Part shown: positions 34,066-43,021 of the stretch, piece after piece
How positions within the stretch are numbered: position 1 is the stretch's first letter
Layout of the letters: every line of letters starts with the position of its first letter
Assembly (NCBI GenBank): GCA_963778525.1
Contig: CAVZUJ010000005.1
Span: forward strand, 186,001 to 250,000
Reading direction: 5' to 3'
Source: Schlegelella_A sp963778525
GTDB taxonomy: Bacteria > Pseudomonadota > Gammaproteobacteria > Burkholderiales > Burkholderiaceae_C
DNA: 64,000 bases
Program-made: the position numbers and the translations under genes
The notes under the pieces: model-generated
Told to the model about the DNA's origin: nothing
Seen by the model: only the letters and a program-made list of their open reading frames with translations
Database searches by the model: none

Positions 34066-35409
34066 TCAGGTGTACGAGCCGAGGCTGCAGCCGAAGGCGT
34101 CGGGCGCCTGCATCAGGCCTGCGCCGGGCACGACTTCGACCACTTCCCAGTAGTCTTCCTTGTTCTTCATGTCCTTGGGCGCCTTGCCCTTGACGATGAT
34201 CACCGGGCGGACCAGCTGGTGGTCGGCGGAGCGCCATTGCACCTCGCCCACCACCGAGTTGAGCTTGCGCGGCGACTCGTAGGACTTGATCACGTCGGGC
34301 GGATAGAAGGACCCGGCGTTCTCGACGGCTTCGGCCCATAGCGCGAACTCCATGTAGGCGTTCTCGGCGCCCCACTCGGGCTTATAGCCGAACTTCTTCT
34401 CGAACTCGTCGACGAACATCTTGGCCAGCGGGTACCTGTCTTCCAATGTCCACCAGAAATCGGTGGCGGCGTAGACGCCTTCGGTAATTTCCGGGCCGAC
34501 CTCGCGGGCCAGGAACGGGATCTGGTAGGGAATCACCAGCTTCATCTTCGGCAAGAGGCCGAACTGCTTGGCCTGCTGCGTGGACAGCACCGCGTCGTGG
34601 CCCCAGTTCACGTTGATCAGGAACTCGGCGCCGGAGTTGGCGATGTTGGTGAGGTAGGAGCTGAAGTCGGGCGCGCCCAGCGGCGAGACCTGGTTGGTGA
34701 CCATCGTCCAGCCACCGTTCTTGGTCAGGTAGTCGTTGACCGACTTCGTGACAGTGTGGCCGTAGGTGTAGTCGGGCGTCATGAACGCCGCCTTCTTGTT
34801 CTTGCCGTAGGCCTTGAGCAGGGCCGGGCCGATCGCGTTGGCAGCCGTCTCGCCGTAGAAGTTCTGGCGCACGCCGTAGCGCACGCAGTCCTTGCCGGTG
34901 GTGTCGTTCGAGCCGGAGATGCCGCACACGAAGAGCACCTTCTCGCGCTGCGCCAGCTTGTTCAGCGCCACCGCCACCGCGCTCGACGTGCCGCCGGTGA
35001 TCATGATCGCCTTGTTCTCGGTGATGAAGCGCTGCTGCGCCTGCACCGCGTCATTCGGCTTGGCGGCCGAGTCGGCGACGCCGTACTTCAGCTCCTTGCC
35101 GAGCACGCCCTTGGTGGTCTTGGGCGAGATCTGCTTGATCAGCGGATGGCCGGCGTTGATGTGCTCGATGGCCAGCTGGTAGCCCTTGAGCTCGTCCTCG
35201 CCCTGCACCGCGTAGGTGCCGGTGCGCGGCACGCTGATGCCGATGAACACCGAACTGCCGGACGCGCCGGCCGGCCAGGTGCCGATGGGCGGCTGGTCGG
35301 CGGCGAACGCCAGGCTCGGCAGCACCAGGCCGCCAGCCACTCCCATCCCCGTCTTGAGGAAATCCCGGCGGGCAATCTCTTTGCCGCTGGCATCATCGAA
35401 CTCGTTCAT
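34066..35409 (-). CDS. Periplasmic solute-binding protein (LivJ/Peripla_BP_6 type), Tat signal
   Basis: A 447-residue receptor. The N-terminus contains a twin-arginine motif (RRDFLK, residues 14-19) before a hydrophobic stretch ending SLAFA, so export by the Tat pathway is likely. The mature part follows Peripla_BP_6 proteins: VFIGISVPRTGTYAVQGEDELKG, MITGGTSSAVAVALNKLAQ, and AAFMTPDYTYGHTVTKSV. The start at 35409 has AAGGAGA upstream. It heads the importer operon and is divergent from a MarR regulator, with palindromes in between. Given the oxygenase genes that follow, an aromatic or related acid is a reasonable but unproven ligand. Confidence 0.87.
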   Translation of the reverse strand: MNEFDDASGKEIARRDFLKTGMGVAGGLVLPSLAFAADQPPIGTWPAGASGSSVFIGISVPRTGTYAVQGEDELKGYQLAIEHINAGHPLIKQISPKTTKGVLGKELKYGVADSAAKPNDAVQAQQRFITENKAIMITGGTSSAVAVALNKLAQREKVLFVCGISGSNDTTGKDCVRYGVRQNFYGETAANAIGPALLKAYGKNKKAAFMTPDYTYGHTVTKSVNDYLTKNGGWTMVTNQVSPLGAPDFSSYLTNIANSGAEFLINVNWGHDAVLSTQQAKQFGLLPKMKLVIPYQIPFLAREVGPEITEGVYAATDFWWTLEDRYPLAKMFVDEFEKKFGYKPEWGAENAYMEFALWAEAVENAGSFYPPDVIKSYESPRKLNSVVGEVQWRSADHQLVRPVIIVKGKAPKDMKNKEDYWEVVEVVPGAGLMQAPDAFGCSLGSYT

Positions 35410-35491
35410 CACGGACTCTCCTTGGGTAGTCGCAAGCTGGGGCACGAACAGGGGTCGCCGGCGGGCCGCTGGCGAAAGAGATGCCGGGTCA

Positions 35492-35549
35492 GTTGCGATG
35501 AATTTGTATCGCGACACGACATTCGCTTGAATTTACATCGCCATGCGAT
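35492..35549. promoter_or_regulatory. Candidate MarR operators (two palindromes)
   Basis: Two inverted repeats built on the same half-site lie just before the MarR gene. One is GTTGCGAT (35492-35499) with ATCGCGAC (35507-35514), one mismatch and a seven-base spacer. The other is ATCGC (35537-35541) with GCGAT (35545-35549), perfect with a three-base spacer. The gap is more AT-rich than its surroundings, as a divergent promoter would be. Repeated use of GCGAT/ATCGC supports a common regulator, most likely the adjacent MarR protein. Confidence 0.5.
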
Positions 35550-35561
35550 ATAACGTCAACC

Positions 35562-36044
35562 GTGAAAACGCGGAACGATTCTTCGAAGCCGGCCCCTCTG
35601 CAGCGGCGGCTTGCCGGGGAGGGTCAGGTGCACGACGAGGAATTTCGCAGGCTGGCGGCCTTCAGGGTGTTGCTGCGGCAGTTCCAGTTCTTCAGCGAGC
35701 AGGCGGCGCAGGCGCTCGGCCTCACCTCGCTGCAATACCAGACCTTGCTTGCCATCAAGGCGCACGAGGAAGCCGGCCCCGTCACCGTGACCGGCCTGGC
35801 GCAGGTCCTGATCATCAAGCACAACAGCGCGGTCGGCCTGATCGACCGCATCGAGCAGCTCGGCCTGGTGACCCGCCGCCACCCGGAGAGCGACCGGCGC
35901 AGCGTCGTCGTCGAGCTCACGCCGCGCGGCAAGCGCATCGTCGGCCGGCTGGCGACACAGCACCGCCTCGAGCTGCAGCGCGTGGCCGCCAAGCTCGGCC
36001 GGCACGCCGGCCAGTTCGCCAAGCCGGTAGCCGAAGCGGCCTGA
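35562..36044 (+). CDS. MarR-family transcriptional regulator
   Basis: A 160-residue regulator with a winged helix (about 55-125): LTSLQYQTLLAIKAHEE, VTGLAQVLIIKHNSAVGLIDR as recognition region, and LVTRRHPESDRRSVVVELTPRGK as the wing with the conserved Asp-Arg. Members usually repress nearby catabolic or transport genes until an aromatic ligand binds. The start is GTG at 35562. It is divergent from the importer operon and convergent with the Rieske gene. Two palindromes precede it. Confidence 0.85.
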   Translation: MKTRNDSSKPAPLQRRLAGEGQVHDEEFRRLAAFRVLLRQFQFFSEQAAQALGLTSLQYQTLLAIKAHEEAGPVTVTGLAQVLIIKHNSAVGLIDRIEQLGLVTRRHPESDRRSVVVELTPRGKRIVGRLATQHRLELQRVAAKLGRHAGQFAKPVAEAA

Positions 36045-36053
36045 AGCGACGGC

Positions 36054-37241
36054 CTAGCGCTCGCCAAGGTGCGCCGCCACGTCGGCGTGGAACCAGCCGA
36101 TTCCCTGCTCGGCGCGCCCGGCGGTGAGAAAGCGGTTGGCGCCGCTCGCCAGGCCCTTCTGGATGCCGATGGCGCAGGCGATGTCCTCCTTCTGGAACAC
36201 GCCTTCTTCGATCAGGCGGAATGTCTTCTCCCAATGCGCAGCCCAGTCGGGCGTCGCCCGGTCGGCCGGGATCAGCATCCGGTGCGTCCAGCGCAAGGTG
36301 CCCGCGGCCACCGGATAGAGGGTCACGAGGCTCAGGTAGTCGGGATGAAAGATGGTGATCGTGTTCGGAAAGATCACGTGGCTGGGCGTGACCAGCTCGC
36401 ACAGGTCCGGCATGCCTTCGGGCAGCGCCGTGCCGCCGGCCTCGTGCTCCCTGGCCCAGGCTTCGCCGGCGCGGCGCGCCACCAGCGACTGGATGTGCGG
36501 GCCGAAACGAATCGTCGCGGTATTGCCGTCGGCGAAGAAGGGATAGATCGTGTCCTTGTGCAGGACGCGGATGTGATAGGCCTCGAGAAAGGCATCGACG
36601 ATCAGCTTCCAGTTCGCCGGGTACTCGGCCGAGACGCTGCGAAAGTGCGAAAGCCCTTCGATGGCGAAGAACGGCATCTGCGCATCGAGCTCGCCGAGAT
36701 GCGCGGCCACGTCGATCGTCGCGCCCGGCGTCGGCACGACCCAGAGCAGGCCGTGCCGCTCCTCGCAAGGCAAGGGCACCAGGCTTTCGCCCGCGGCGCC
36801 GCAATCGCGGTCGAAGGCTTCGGCATGCAGGCGATGCCGCAGGGCACCGTCGAGCTTGTAGGTCCAGCCGTGATACGGGCAGACGACGCTGCCGCGCGCT
36901 GCGGCCGCACCGGTGTTCTCCACGAGGCGCATGCCGCGATGCCGGCAGACGTTGAGGAAGGTGCGAAAGCGGCCGTCGGTGTCGCGCGTGAGCAGCAGCG
37001 GCACCTCGTACTCGTCGTTCGCGAGCACCTGGCCCGGCTTCAGTTCGCTGGCGTGCCCGGCGATCAGCGGCAGCGGCCGGAACAGGCGCTCGATCTCGGC
37101 GTCGCGCACGGCCGGACTGGCGTAGTTCTCGACCGGGATGCGAGCCACCTCGGCGCCCGTCTCCTGCCATTCGAGACGGCCCGACAGCACCTGGCTGCGG
37201 ACGCGCTCTAGCTGCGAAGCGAGGGTAGGGGTCAGGCTCAT
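36054..37241 (-). CDS. Rieske [2Fe-2S] aromatic ring-hydroxylating oxygenase, alpha subunit
   Basis: A 395-residue terminal oxygenase. Rieske ligands are Cys99/His101 (NVCRHRGMRL) and Cys121/His124 (VCPYHGWTYKLDG). The catalytic domain has the classic helix NWKLIVDAFLEAYHIRVLH with the bridging Asp and two iron-binding His. This places it with ring-hydroxylating/choline-monooxygenase-type alpha subunits and apart from the LigXa-like oxygenase at 24269. No beta subunit, ferredoxin or reductase gene is adjacent. The start at 37241 matches the family N-terminus. It lies between MarR and SDR genes and may belong to the same regulon as the importer. Confidence 0.87.
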   Translation of the reverse strand: MSLTPTLASQLERVRSQVLSGRLEWQETGAEVARIPVENYASPAVRDAEIERLFRPLPLIAGHASELKPGQVLANDEYEVPLLLTRDTDGRFRTFLNVCRHRGMRLVENTGAAAARGSVVCPYHGWTYKLDGALRHRLHAEAFDRDCGAAGESLVPLPCEERHGLLWVVPTPGATIDVAAHLGELDAQMPFFAIEGLSHFRSVSAEYPANWKLIVDAFLEAYHIRVLHKDTIYPFFADGNTATIRFGPHIQSLVARRAGEAWAREHEAGGTALPEGMPDLCELVTPSHVIFPNTITIFHPDYLSLVTLYPVAAGTLRWTHRMLIPADRATPDWAAHWEKTFRLIEEGVFQKEDIACAIGIQKGLASGANRFLTAGRAEQGIGWFHADVAAHLGER

Positions 37242-37345
37242 CGTCGTGCGGGCTCGAAAGCCGTGATTCTGCGCGTGCGCGAGACGCGGCGAGGGCAGCG
37301 GCGCACAATCGCCCGCTCCTTCATTTCGATCGCGACAAGGCCGGC

Positions 37346-38104
37346 ATGAACAACCCAAGATTCGCAGGCAAGGTCGCACTCGTCACCGGCGGCAACAGCG
37401 GCATCGGCCTGGCCGTTGCCAAGGGCCTGGTGGCCGAAGGCGGGCGCGTGGTCATCGTCGGACGCAATGCGCAGACGGTGGCCGCGGCCGCGGCCGGTCT
37501 CGGTTCGGCGGCGCACGGCGTCGTCGCCGACACCGGGCGGCTCGAGGGCATCGAGCGGGCCATCGCTGCCACACGCGAGTTCGGCGGCGGCCGTCTCGAC
37601 ATCGTGTTCGCCAACGCCGGCATCGCCAGCTACGGACTGATCGAGACGATCAGCGAGGCGAAGTGGGACGAGCTGATGGGCGTGAATCTGAAGGGCCTCT
37701 ACTTCACGTTGCAGAAAGCGCTGCCGATGATGAGCAAGGGTGGCGCGATCGTCCTCAATGCCTCGGTGGCGGCTGGCAAGGGCGACCCCGGAGGCTCTCT
37801 CTACGCCGCGAGCAAGGCCGGCGTGCGCTCGCTCGGTCGCAGCCTCGCCGCCGAGCTGGTCGGGCGCGGCATTCGCGTCAACGTCGTGAGCCCGGGCCCG
37901 ATCGAGACGCCGATCTTCACCCGCACCGGCATGAGCGTCGAAGCCACGGCGAACCTGAAGAGCGCCTGGACCGAGCGCAATCCGATGAAGCGTTTCGGCA
38001 CGCCCGACGAAGTGGCGGCGACGGTGCTCTTCCTCGCTTGCGACGAAGCTTCGTACATCACCGGCGTCGACCTGCTCGTCGACGGCGGGCGCGGCAGCTT
38101 CTGA
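37346..38104 (+). CDS. Short-chain dehydrogenase/reductase
   Basis: A 252-residue classical SDR with a Rossmann glycine motif TGGNSGIG (14-21), NAG at 90-92, a catalytic Ser near 140, Tyr153 and Lys157 (YAASK), and the C-terminal YITGVDLLVDGG. It would oxidise or reduce a hydroxyl/keto group with NAD(P). It is divergent from the Rieske oxygenase gene, so it may act on the oxygenase product, for example as a dihydrodiol or alcohol dehydrogenase. The substrate is not predictable. Confidence 0.87.
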   Translation: MNNPRFAGKVALVTGGNSGIGLAVAKGLVAEGGRVVIVGRNAQTVAAAAAGLGSAAHGVVADTGRLEGIERAIAATREFGGGRLDIVFANAGIASYGLIETISEAKWDELMGVNLKGLYFTLQKALPMMSKGGAIVLNASVAAGKGDPGGSLYAASKAGVRSLGRSLAAELVGRGIRVNVVSPGPIETPIFTRTGMSVEATANLKSAWTERNPMKRFGTPDEVAATVLFLACDEASYITGVDLLVDGGRGSF

Positions 38105-38112
38105 CGAAACGC

Positions 38113-38976
38113 TCAGGCCGCGCCGTGTGCGGCGCCGAGAGGTGCCGTCGCCAGCTGCGGCTGTGCCGAGACCTGCAGCAACTGCGCCAGCACCGCCGCG
38201 GCAATGACCTCGGGCGCCTTGCCTTCGATGCCCGGCACGCCGATCGGGCAGGTCATGCGCTCGATCGCCGCTGCCGGGATGCCGCGCGCTTCGAGGCGAC
38301 GCACGAACTTCGCGCGCTTCGTCCGCGAGCCGATGAGCCCGAGGAACGCGAAGTCGCCGCGCCGCAGGATCGCCTCGGTGATGCGCTGGTCGAGCGCGTG
38401 CTCGTGCGTGAGCACGAGATAGAGCGCGCCGGCGGGCGCCCGCCGCACTTCGTTCTCGATGACGTCGCCCGAGATGCGCCGGATGTGCGCAGGCCAGGGC
38501 GAGCCGAGGTTGGTGCTGGCCGGGAATTCCTCGTCGCGCTCGTCGAACCAGTCGACCCGGCAGTCGAGCGTGGCGAGCAAGGTGGCGATGGCGCGGCCGA
38601 CGTGGCCGGCGCCATGCAGCTGCAGGTGAAAGAGCGGCTCGCTCGCCGGCCAGGCGGCGAGCGCCTCGGCGTCGAGCGCGACAAACGCGATCGTCACGGC
38701 GCCGCCGCAACATTGGCCGAGCGCCGGCCCGAGCGCGTAGCGTTCCTCGCGTCGGCGCGCGTCGCCGCGGGCCAGCATCGCGCGCGCGGCCACGATCGCC
38801 TTCAGCTCGAGGTGGCCGCCGCCGATCGTGCCCAGCGTCGCGTCGGCGCCGACCAGCATGCGCGTGCCCGCGCCGCGCGGCACCGATCCGCGCGCCGCGA
38901 CGACCTCGACCACGACGGCGGCGCGGCCGGCACGCAGCCAATCCGCGGCAAGCTCGCGCAGCTGCGACGCGATCAC
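38113..38976 (-). CDS. xdhC: Xanthine dehydrogenase accessory protein XdhC
   Basis: A 287-residue XdhC. The N-terminal domain has VVVEVVAARGSVPRGAGTRM and the GQCCGGAVTIAF cysteine motif. The C-terminal half is a Rossmann fold beginning LHGAGHVGRAIATLLATL and ends in the conserved CPIGVPGIEGKAPEVIAAAV. XdhC binds and sulfurates molybdenum cofactor before insertion into XdhB. GTG at 38976 overlaps the xdhB stop as GTGA. The third gene of xdhABC. Confidence 0.88.
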   Translation of the reverse strand: MIASQLRELAADWLRAGRAAVVVEVVAARGSVPRGAGTRMLVGADATLGTIGGGHLELKAIVAARAMLARGDARRREERYALGPALGQCCGGAVTIAFVALDAEALAAWPASEPLFHLQLHGAGHVGRAIATLLATLDCRVDWFDERDEEFPASTNLGSPWPAHIRRISGDVIENEVRRAPAGALYLVLTHEHALDQRITEAILRRGDFAFLGLIGSRTKRAKFVRRLEARGIPAAAIERMTCPIGVPGIEGKAPEVIAAAVLAQLLQVSAQPQLATAPLGAAHGAA

Positions 38977-41386
38977 GCCGCCGCCTCGGCCGATTGCAGC
39001 GCCGTGATCGCGCGAAGAATGGCTTCGCTCGTCGCCGGCGCCGAGAGCGGCAGGATCGACCCGATGGCCGCCGGCCGCCGAGACCGCATCACGAATCGCG
39101 AAGAAGACCGAGAACGGCAGCAGGAGCGGCGGCTCGCCGGTGGCCTTGCTGCGGTGGATGGTGTCCGAGACGTTGTCGCTGGCCGTGCCCATGCCGTCTT
39201 GCCAGAGGCGCACGTCGAAGACCGGCGGGCAATCGTTGGCGGTCGGGATCTTGTAGGTGCTGGGCGCGTGCGTGAGCAGCAGGCCGGCCTTGGGCGTGCC
39301 GTCGTTCGGCTGCCAGACCAGCTCTTCGGTCGTCAGCCAACCCATGCCCTGGATGAAGCCGCCCTCGACCTGGCCGATGTCGATCGCCGGATTGAGCGAC
39401 CGGCCGGCATCGTGCAGCACGTGCGCGGCGAGCAGCTTCCATTCGCCGGTCAGCGTATCCACGACCACCTCGCTCACCGCCGCGCCGTAGGCGAAATAGA
39501 AGAAGGGCCGGCCCTGCATGGTGGCCATGTCCCACGACAGGCCGGGCGTGGCATAGAAGCCGTCGGACCAGAGCTGGACGCGCGCCATGTAGGCCAGGAC
39601 GACGAGCTCGCGAAAGGCTCAGCGTCGCCTTCGATCCGATCTCGACCGAGCCGTTGGCGAAGCGCACGTCGCCGCGTCGACGCCGAAGTGCTCGACCGCA
39701 AACGCGACGAGCCGCGCCTTGATCTGCCGTGCCGCGTCCTGCGCCGCCTTGCCGTTCAGGTCGCTGCCGGTCGAGGCCGCGGTGGCCGAGGTATTGGCCA
39801 CCTTCTGCGTGTCGGTGGCGGTGACGCGGACGGCGTCGAAGTCGATCCCGAGCTCGTGCGCCACCACCTGCGCGACCTTGGTGTTCAGGCCCTGGCCCAT
39901 CTCCGTGCCGCCGTGGTTGACGAGCACCGAGCCGTCGCCATAGACGTGCACCAGGGCGCCGGCCTGGTTCAGATGGACGAGGTTGAAGGAGATGCCGAAC
40001 TTGACCGGCGTCAGCGCCAGGCCGCGCTTGAGGACCTCGCTCTTCGCGTTGAACGCGGCGATCGCTTCGCGCCGCTCGCGATAGCCGCTGCTCGCCTCGA
40101 GCTCGGCGACGAGCTCGTGCACGATGTTGTCTTCGACCGGCTGGCCGTACGGGCGTGACGTTCTTCTGCGCGCTGCCGTAGAAGTTGAGCCGGCGCACGT
40201 CGAGCGCATCCTTGCCGAGCCGGCGCGCGATCGAGTCGAGGATGTTCTCGATGGCGATCGCGCCCTGCGGTCCGCCGAAGCCGCGAAACGCGGTGTTGCT
40301 CTGGGTGTTGGTGCGCCCCGAGTAGCCGTGGATCGCGACGTCGGGCAGCCAGTAGGCGTTGTCGAAATGGCAGACGGCGCGCGTCATCACCGGACCCGAC
40401 AGGTCGGCCGAGAAGCCGGCGCGCGAGACCATCGTCAGCTCGGCGCCGAGGACCCGGCCGTCGTCGTCGAAGCCCACTTCGTACTCGTAGTGGAAGCAGT
40501 GGCGCCGGCCGGTGATCATGAAGTCGTCGTCGCGGTCGAGGCGCAGCTTCACCGGCCGGCCGAGCTTGTGCGCGGCGACCGCGGCGACGCAGGCGAACAG
40601 GCCCGACTGCGACTCCTTGCCGCCGAAGCCGCCGCCCATGCGCCGGCATTCCACCTGGACGTGATGCGAGTGCAGGCCGAGGCAATGCGCCACCAGGTGC
40701 TGCATCTCGCTCGGATGCTGGGTCGAGCAGTGCACGAGCATGCCGCTGTCTTCGCGCGGCACGGCATACGAGATCTGGCCTTCGAGATAGAACTGCTCCT
40801 GGCCGCCGACCTCGAGCGTGTCCTTCAGCCGATGCGGTGCGGCGTCGATGGCGGCGCGCGCGTCGCCGCGCGCCAGGTGCATCGGCGGCAGCACGTAGCT
40901 CTTGGCCGCGTGCGCTTCGACCGGCGTGAGCAGGGCCGGCAAGGGCTCGATGCGCAAGGCCGCCTTCGCGCCGGCCGCGGCGAGGCGGGCCGCGTTGCGC
41001 GTTTCGGCGATGACGGCGAAGACCGGCTGGCCGACGTAGTGCACGACGCCGTCGGCGAGGATCGGGTCGTCGTGGATGACCGGGCCGCAGTCGTTGACGC
41101 CGGGGATGTCGTGCGCGGTGAGCACGGCCACCACGCCGGGCATCGCCTGGATGCGCGCCAGGTCGATGGCGGCGATGCGGCCGTGCGCCACCGGCGACAG
41201 GCCGAGCGCCGCATGCAGCGTGCCGGCGAGCTCGGGCAGGTCGTCGATGTAGGGCGCGCTGCCGGCCACGTGCAGGTGCGCCGACTCGTGCGGGCGCGAG
41301 ATGCCGACGCGGGCGCCCGCCTGCAGCGCCTTGTCTTCGTCGGCCGGGTGCGGCCGCAGCCAGGTCGGGTCGAGGGCGCGATTCAT
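38973..41386 (-). CDS. xdhB: Xanthine dehydrogenase molybdopterin subunit XdhB, frameshifted
   Basis: Large molybdenum-cofactor subunit of about 790-800 residues. It starts at 41386 (ATGA overlap with xdhA). Characteristic parts are VGQPVFAVIAETRNAARLAA, QEQFYLEGQ, CRRMGGGFGGKESQSG (cofactor binding), TAFRGFGGPQG, GGTEMGQGLNTKVAQVV and GGFIQGMGWLTTEEL with the catalytic Glu region. With XdhA it oxidises hypoxanthine and xanthine to uric acid. The frame breaks near 40150 (extra C on the coding strand), 39672 (apparently one base missing), 39618 (extra C) and 39045 (extra G). All motifs survive on both sides, so assembly indels are more likely than a dead gene. Confidence 0.82.
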
Positions 41387-42927
41387 GGCTCGGACGCCGC
41401 CTTCGCGAGACGCGGCGCGACGTGCACCATCGAGTGCCAGACGCTGGTCTCGTGCGCTGCGAGCGGCGCCTCGCGCCGGGTCTCGAGCCAGAAGCGGCGC
41501 AGCAGGTTCTTCGCGGCCTGCAGGCGATAGGCGGCGCTGGCGCGCATGTCGGTCAGGGGCGCGAAGTCGCGCTCGAGCGCGGCTTGCGCGGCGGCGACGG
41601 CGGCCGCATCCCAGGGCTTGCCGACGATCGCCGCTTCGGTCGCCACGGCGCGCTTCACGGTCGCGGCCATGCCGCCGAAGGCCAGGCGCGCGACGCCTAC
41701 GCGGCCGGCGTCGTCGAGCTCGATGGCCAGGCCGGCGCAAAGCGCGGAGATGTCGCAATCGAAGCGCTTCGAGATCTTGTACGCGCGCACCGTGGCGGCG
41801 CGGGCCAGCGGCACCTCGATCGCCTGCACGAACTCGCCGGGCTCGAGGCGGTTCTGCATGTAGCCGGTGTAGAAGTCGGCGAGCGGCACGGTGCGCACGC
41901 GCTCGCCGCAACGCAGCAGCAGGCTGGCGTCGAGCGCCATCAGCACCGGGGCCGAGTCGCCGATCGGCGAGCCGTTGGCAACGTTGCCGCCCATCGTGCC
42001 GGCGTGGCGCAGCGGCACGCCGGCAAAGCGCAGCCAGACGTCGGTGAGCGTCGGCCAGCGTGCCACCAGCGCCCGCCAGCCGGCTTCGAGCGAGGCGGCG
42101 GCGCCGATCGACAGCGTGCCGTCGCGTTCCTCGATGCGCTTCAGGGCATCGACGCCGCCGATGTAGAGCAGCGACGGCAGGTCGCGGAACATCTTGTTGA
42201 CCCACAGGCCGATATCGGTCGAGCCGGCGAGGACGCGGGCTTCGGGGCGGGCGAGCCGCTCGGCGGCGAACGCCTCGAGCGTGCGTGGCGCGACGAACTC
42301 GCCGCCGCGTGGCGGCGCATAGCGAAAGGTGGCGCTCGACGCCATCGCTTCGAGCGCGGCCAGCGCCGGCGCGGTATCGAGGCGTGCGACCGGCAGCTCG
42401 AACATCCGTTCGCCGGCGTCGAGGATCGGCCGGTAGCCGGTGCATCGGCAGAGGTTGCCCGAGAGCTCGTCGGCCAGCTCCTGGCGCGTCGGCCGCGTGC
42501 CCATGGCGCCGTGGTGCTGGTAGGCGGCCCACAGCGACATCACGAAGCCCGGCGTGCAGAAGCCGCACTGCGAGGCGTGGCAGTCGACCATCGCCTGTTG
42601 CGCAGGATGCAGGCTGCCACCGGGGCCTTGCAGGTCTTCGACGGTGAAGAGCGCCTTGCCGTCGAGCGCGGGCAGGAACTGGATGCAGGCATTGGCGGTG
42701 GTGAGAAGCAGGCCGCCGACGATCTCCGCGCTGCCGGCGGTCGCTGCGCCCGGCAGCTCGCCGAGCACGATCGTGCAGGCGCCGCAGTCGCCCTCGTTGC
42801 AGCCTTCCTTGCTGCCGGTGCAGCGCGCGTCCTCGCGCAGCCAGTCGAGCACGGTGCGCGTCGGTGCGGCCGCGTCGACCGCGACGACGGCGCCGCGATG
42901 GAAGAAGCGGATCGGGCGGCTCGACAT
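41383..42927 (-). CDS. xdhA: Xanthine dehydrogenase Fe-S/FAD subunit XdhA
   Basis: A 514-residue small subunit. The N-terminal plant-type cluster is ligated by Cys43, Cys48 and Cys51 (KEGCNEGDCGACTIV). The second [2Fe-2S] domain has CGFCTPGFVMS and LCRCTGYRPI. The FAD-binding domain follows, with VLAGSTDIGLWVNKMF and GTMGGNVANGSPIGDSAPVL. Electrons from the molybdenum site pass through it to NAD. The start at 42927 fits the family. It is the first gene of xdhABC and is divergent from the LysR gene. Confidence 0.92.
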   Translation of the reverse strand: MSSRPIRFFHRGAVVAVDAAAPTRTVLDWLREDARCTGSKEGCNEGDCGACTIVLGELPGAATAGSAEIVGGLLLTTANACIQFLPALDGKALFTVEDLQGPGGSLHPAQQAMVDCHASQCGFCTPGFVMSLWAAYQHHGAMGTRPTRQELADELSGNLCRCTGYRPILDAGERMFELPVARLDTAPALAALEAMASSATFRYAPPRGGEFVAPRTLEAFAAERLARPEARVLAGSTDIGLWVNKMFRDLPSLLYIGGVDALKRIEERDGTLSIGAAASLEAGWRALVARWPTLTDVWLRFAGVPLRHAGTMGGNVANGSPIGDSAPVLMALDASLLLRCGERVRTVPLADFYTGYMQNRLEPGEFVQAIEVPLARAATVRAYKISKRFDCDISALCAGLAIELDDAGRVGVARLAFGGMAATVKRAVATEAAIVGKPWDAAAVAAAQAALERDFAPLTDMRASAAYRLQAAKNLLRRFWLETRREAPLAAHETSVWHSMVHVAPRLAKAASEP

Positions 42928-43001
42928 GGGCTCAGATGCTCCGGGCACGCGTGCAAGGTAACGCTTCGGCAGGATATCGGTATACAACCAAAGCGATGAT
43001 G

Positions 43002-43021
43002 CATATCATGATATTCATATG
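43002..43021. promoter_or_regulatory. Candidate LysR operator in xdhA-lysR divergent region
   Basis: CATAT (43002-43006) and ATATG (43017-43021) form an inverted repeat. Inside it ATATCATGATAT (43003-43014) is a perfect 12-base palindrome. The short gap between xdhA and the LysR gene is clearly AT-rich. Placement just before the LysR start is typical for an autoregulated LysR protein that also controls the divergent operon. Confidence 0.5.
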
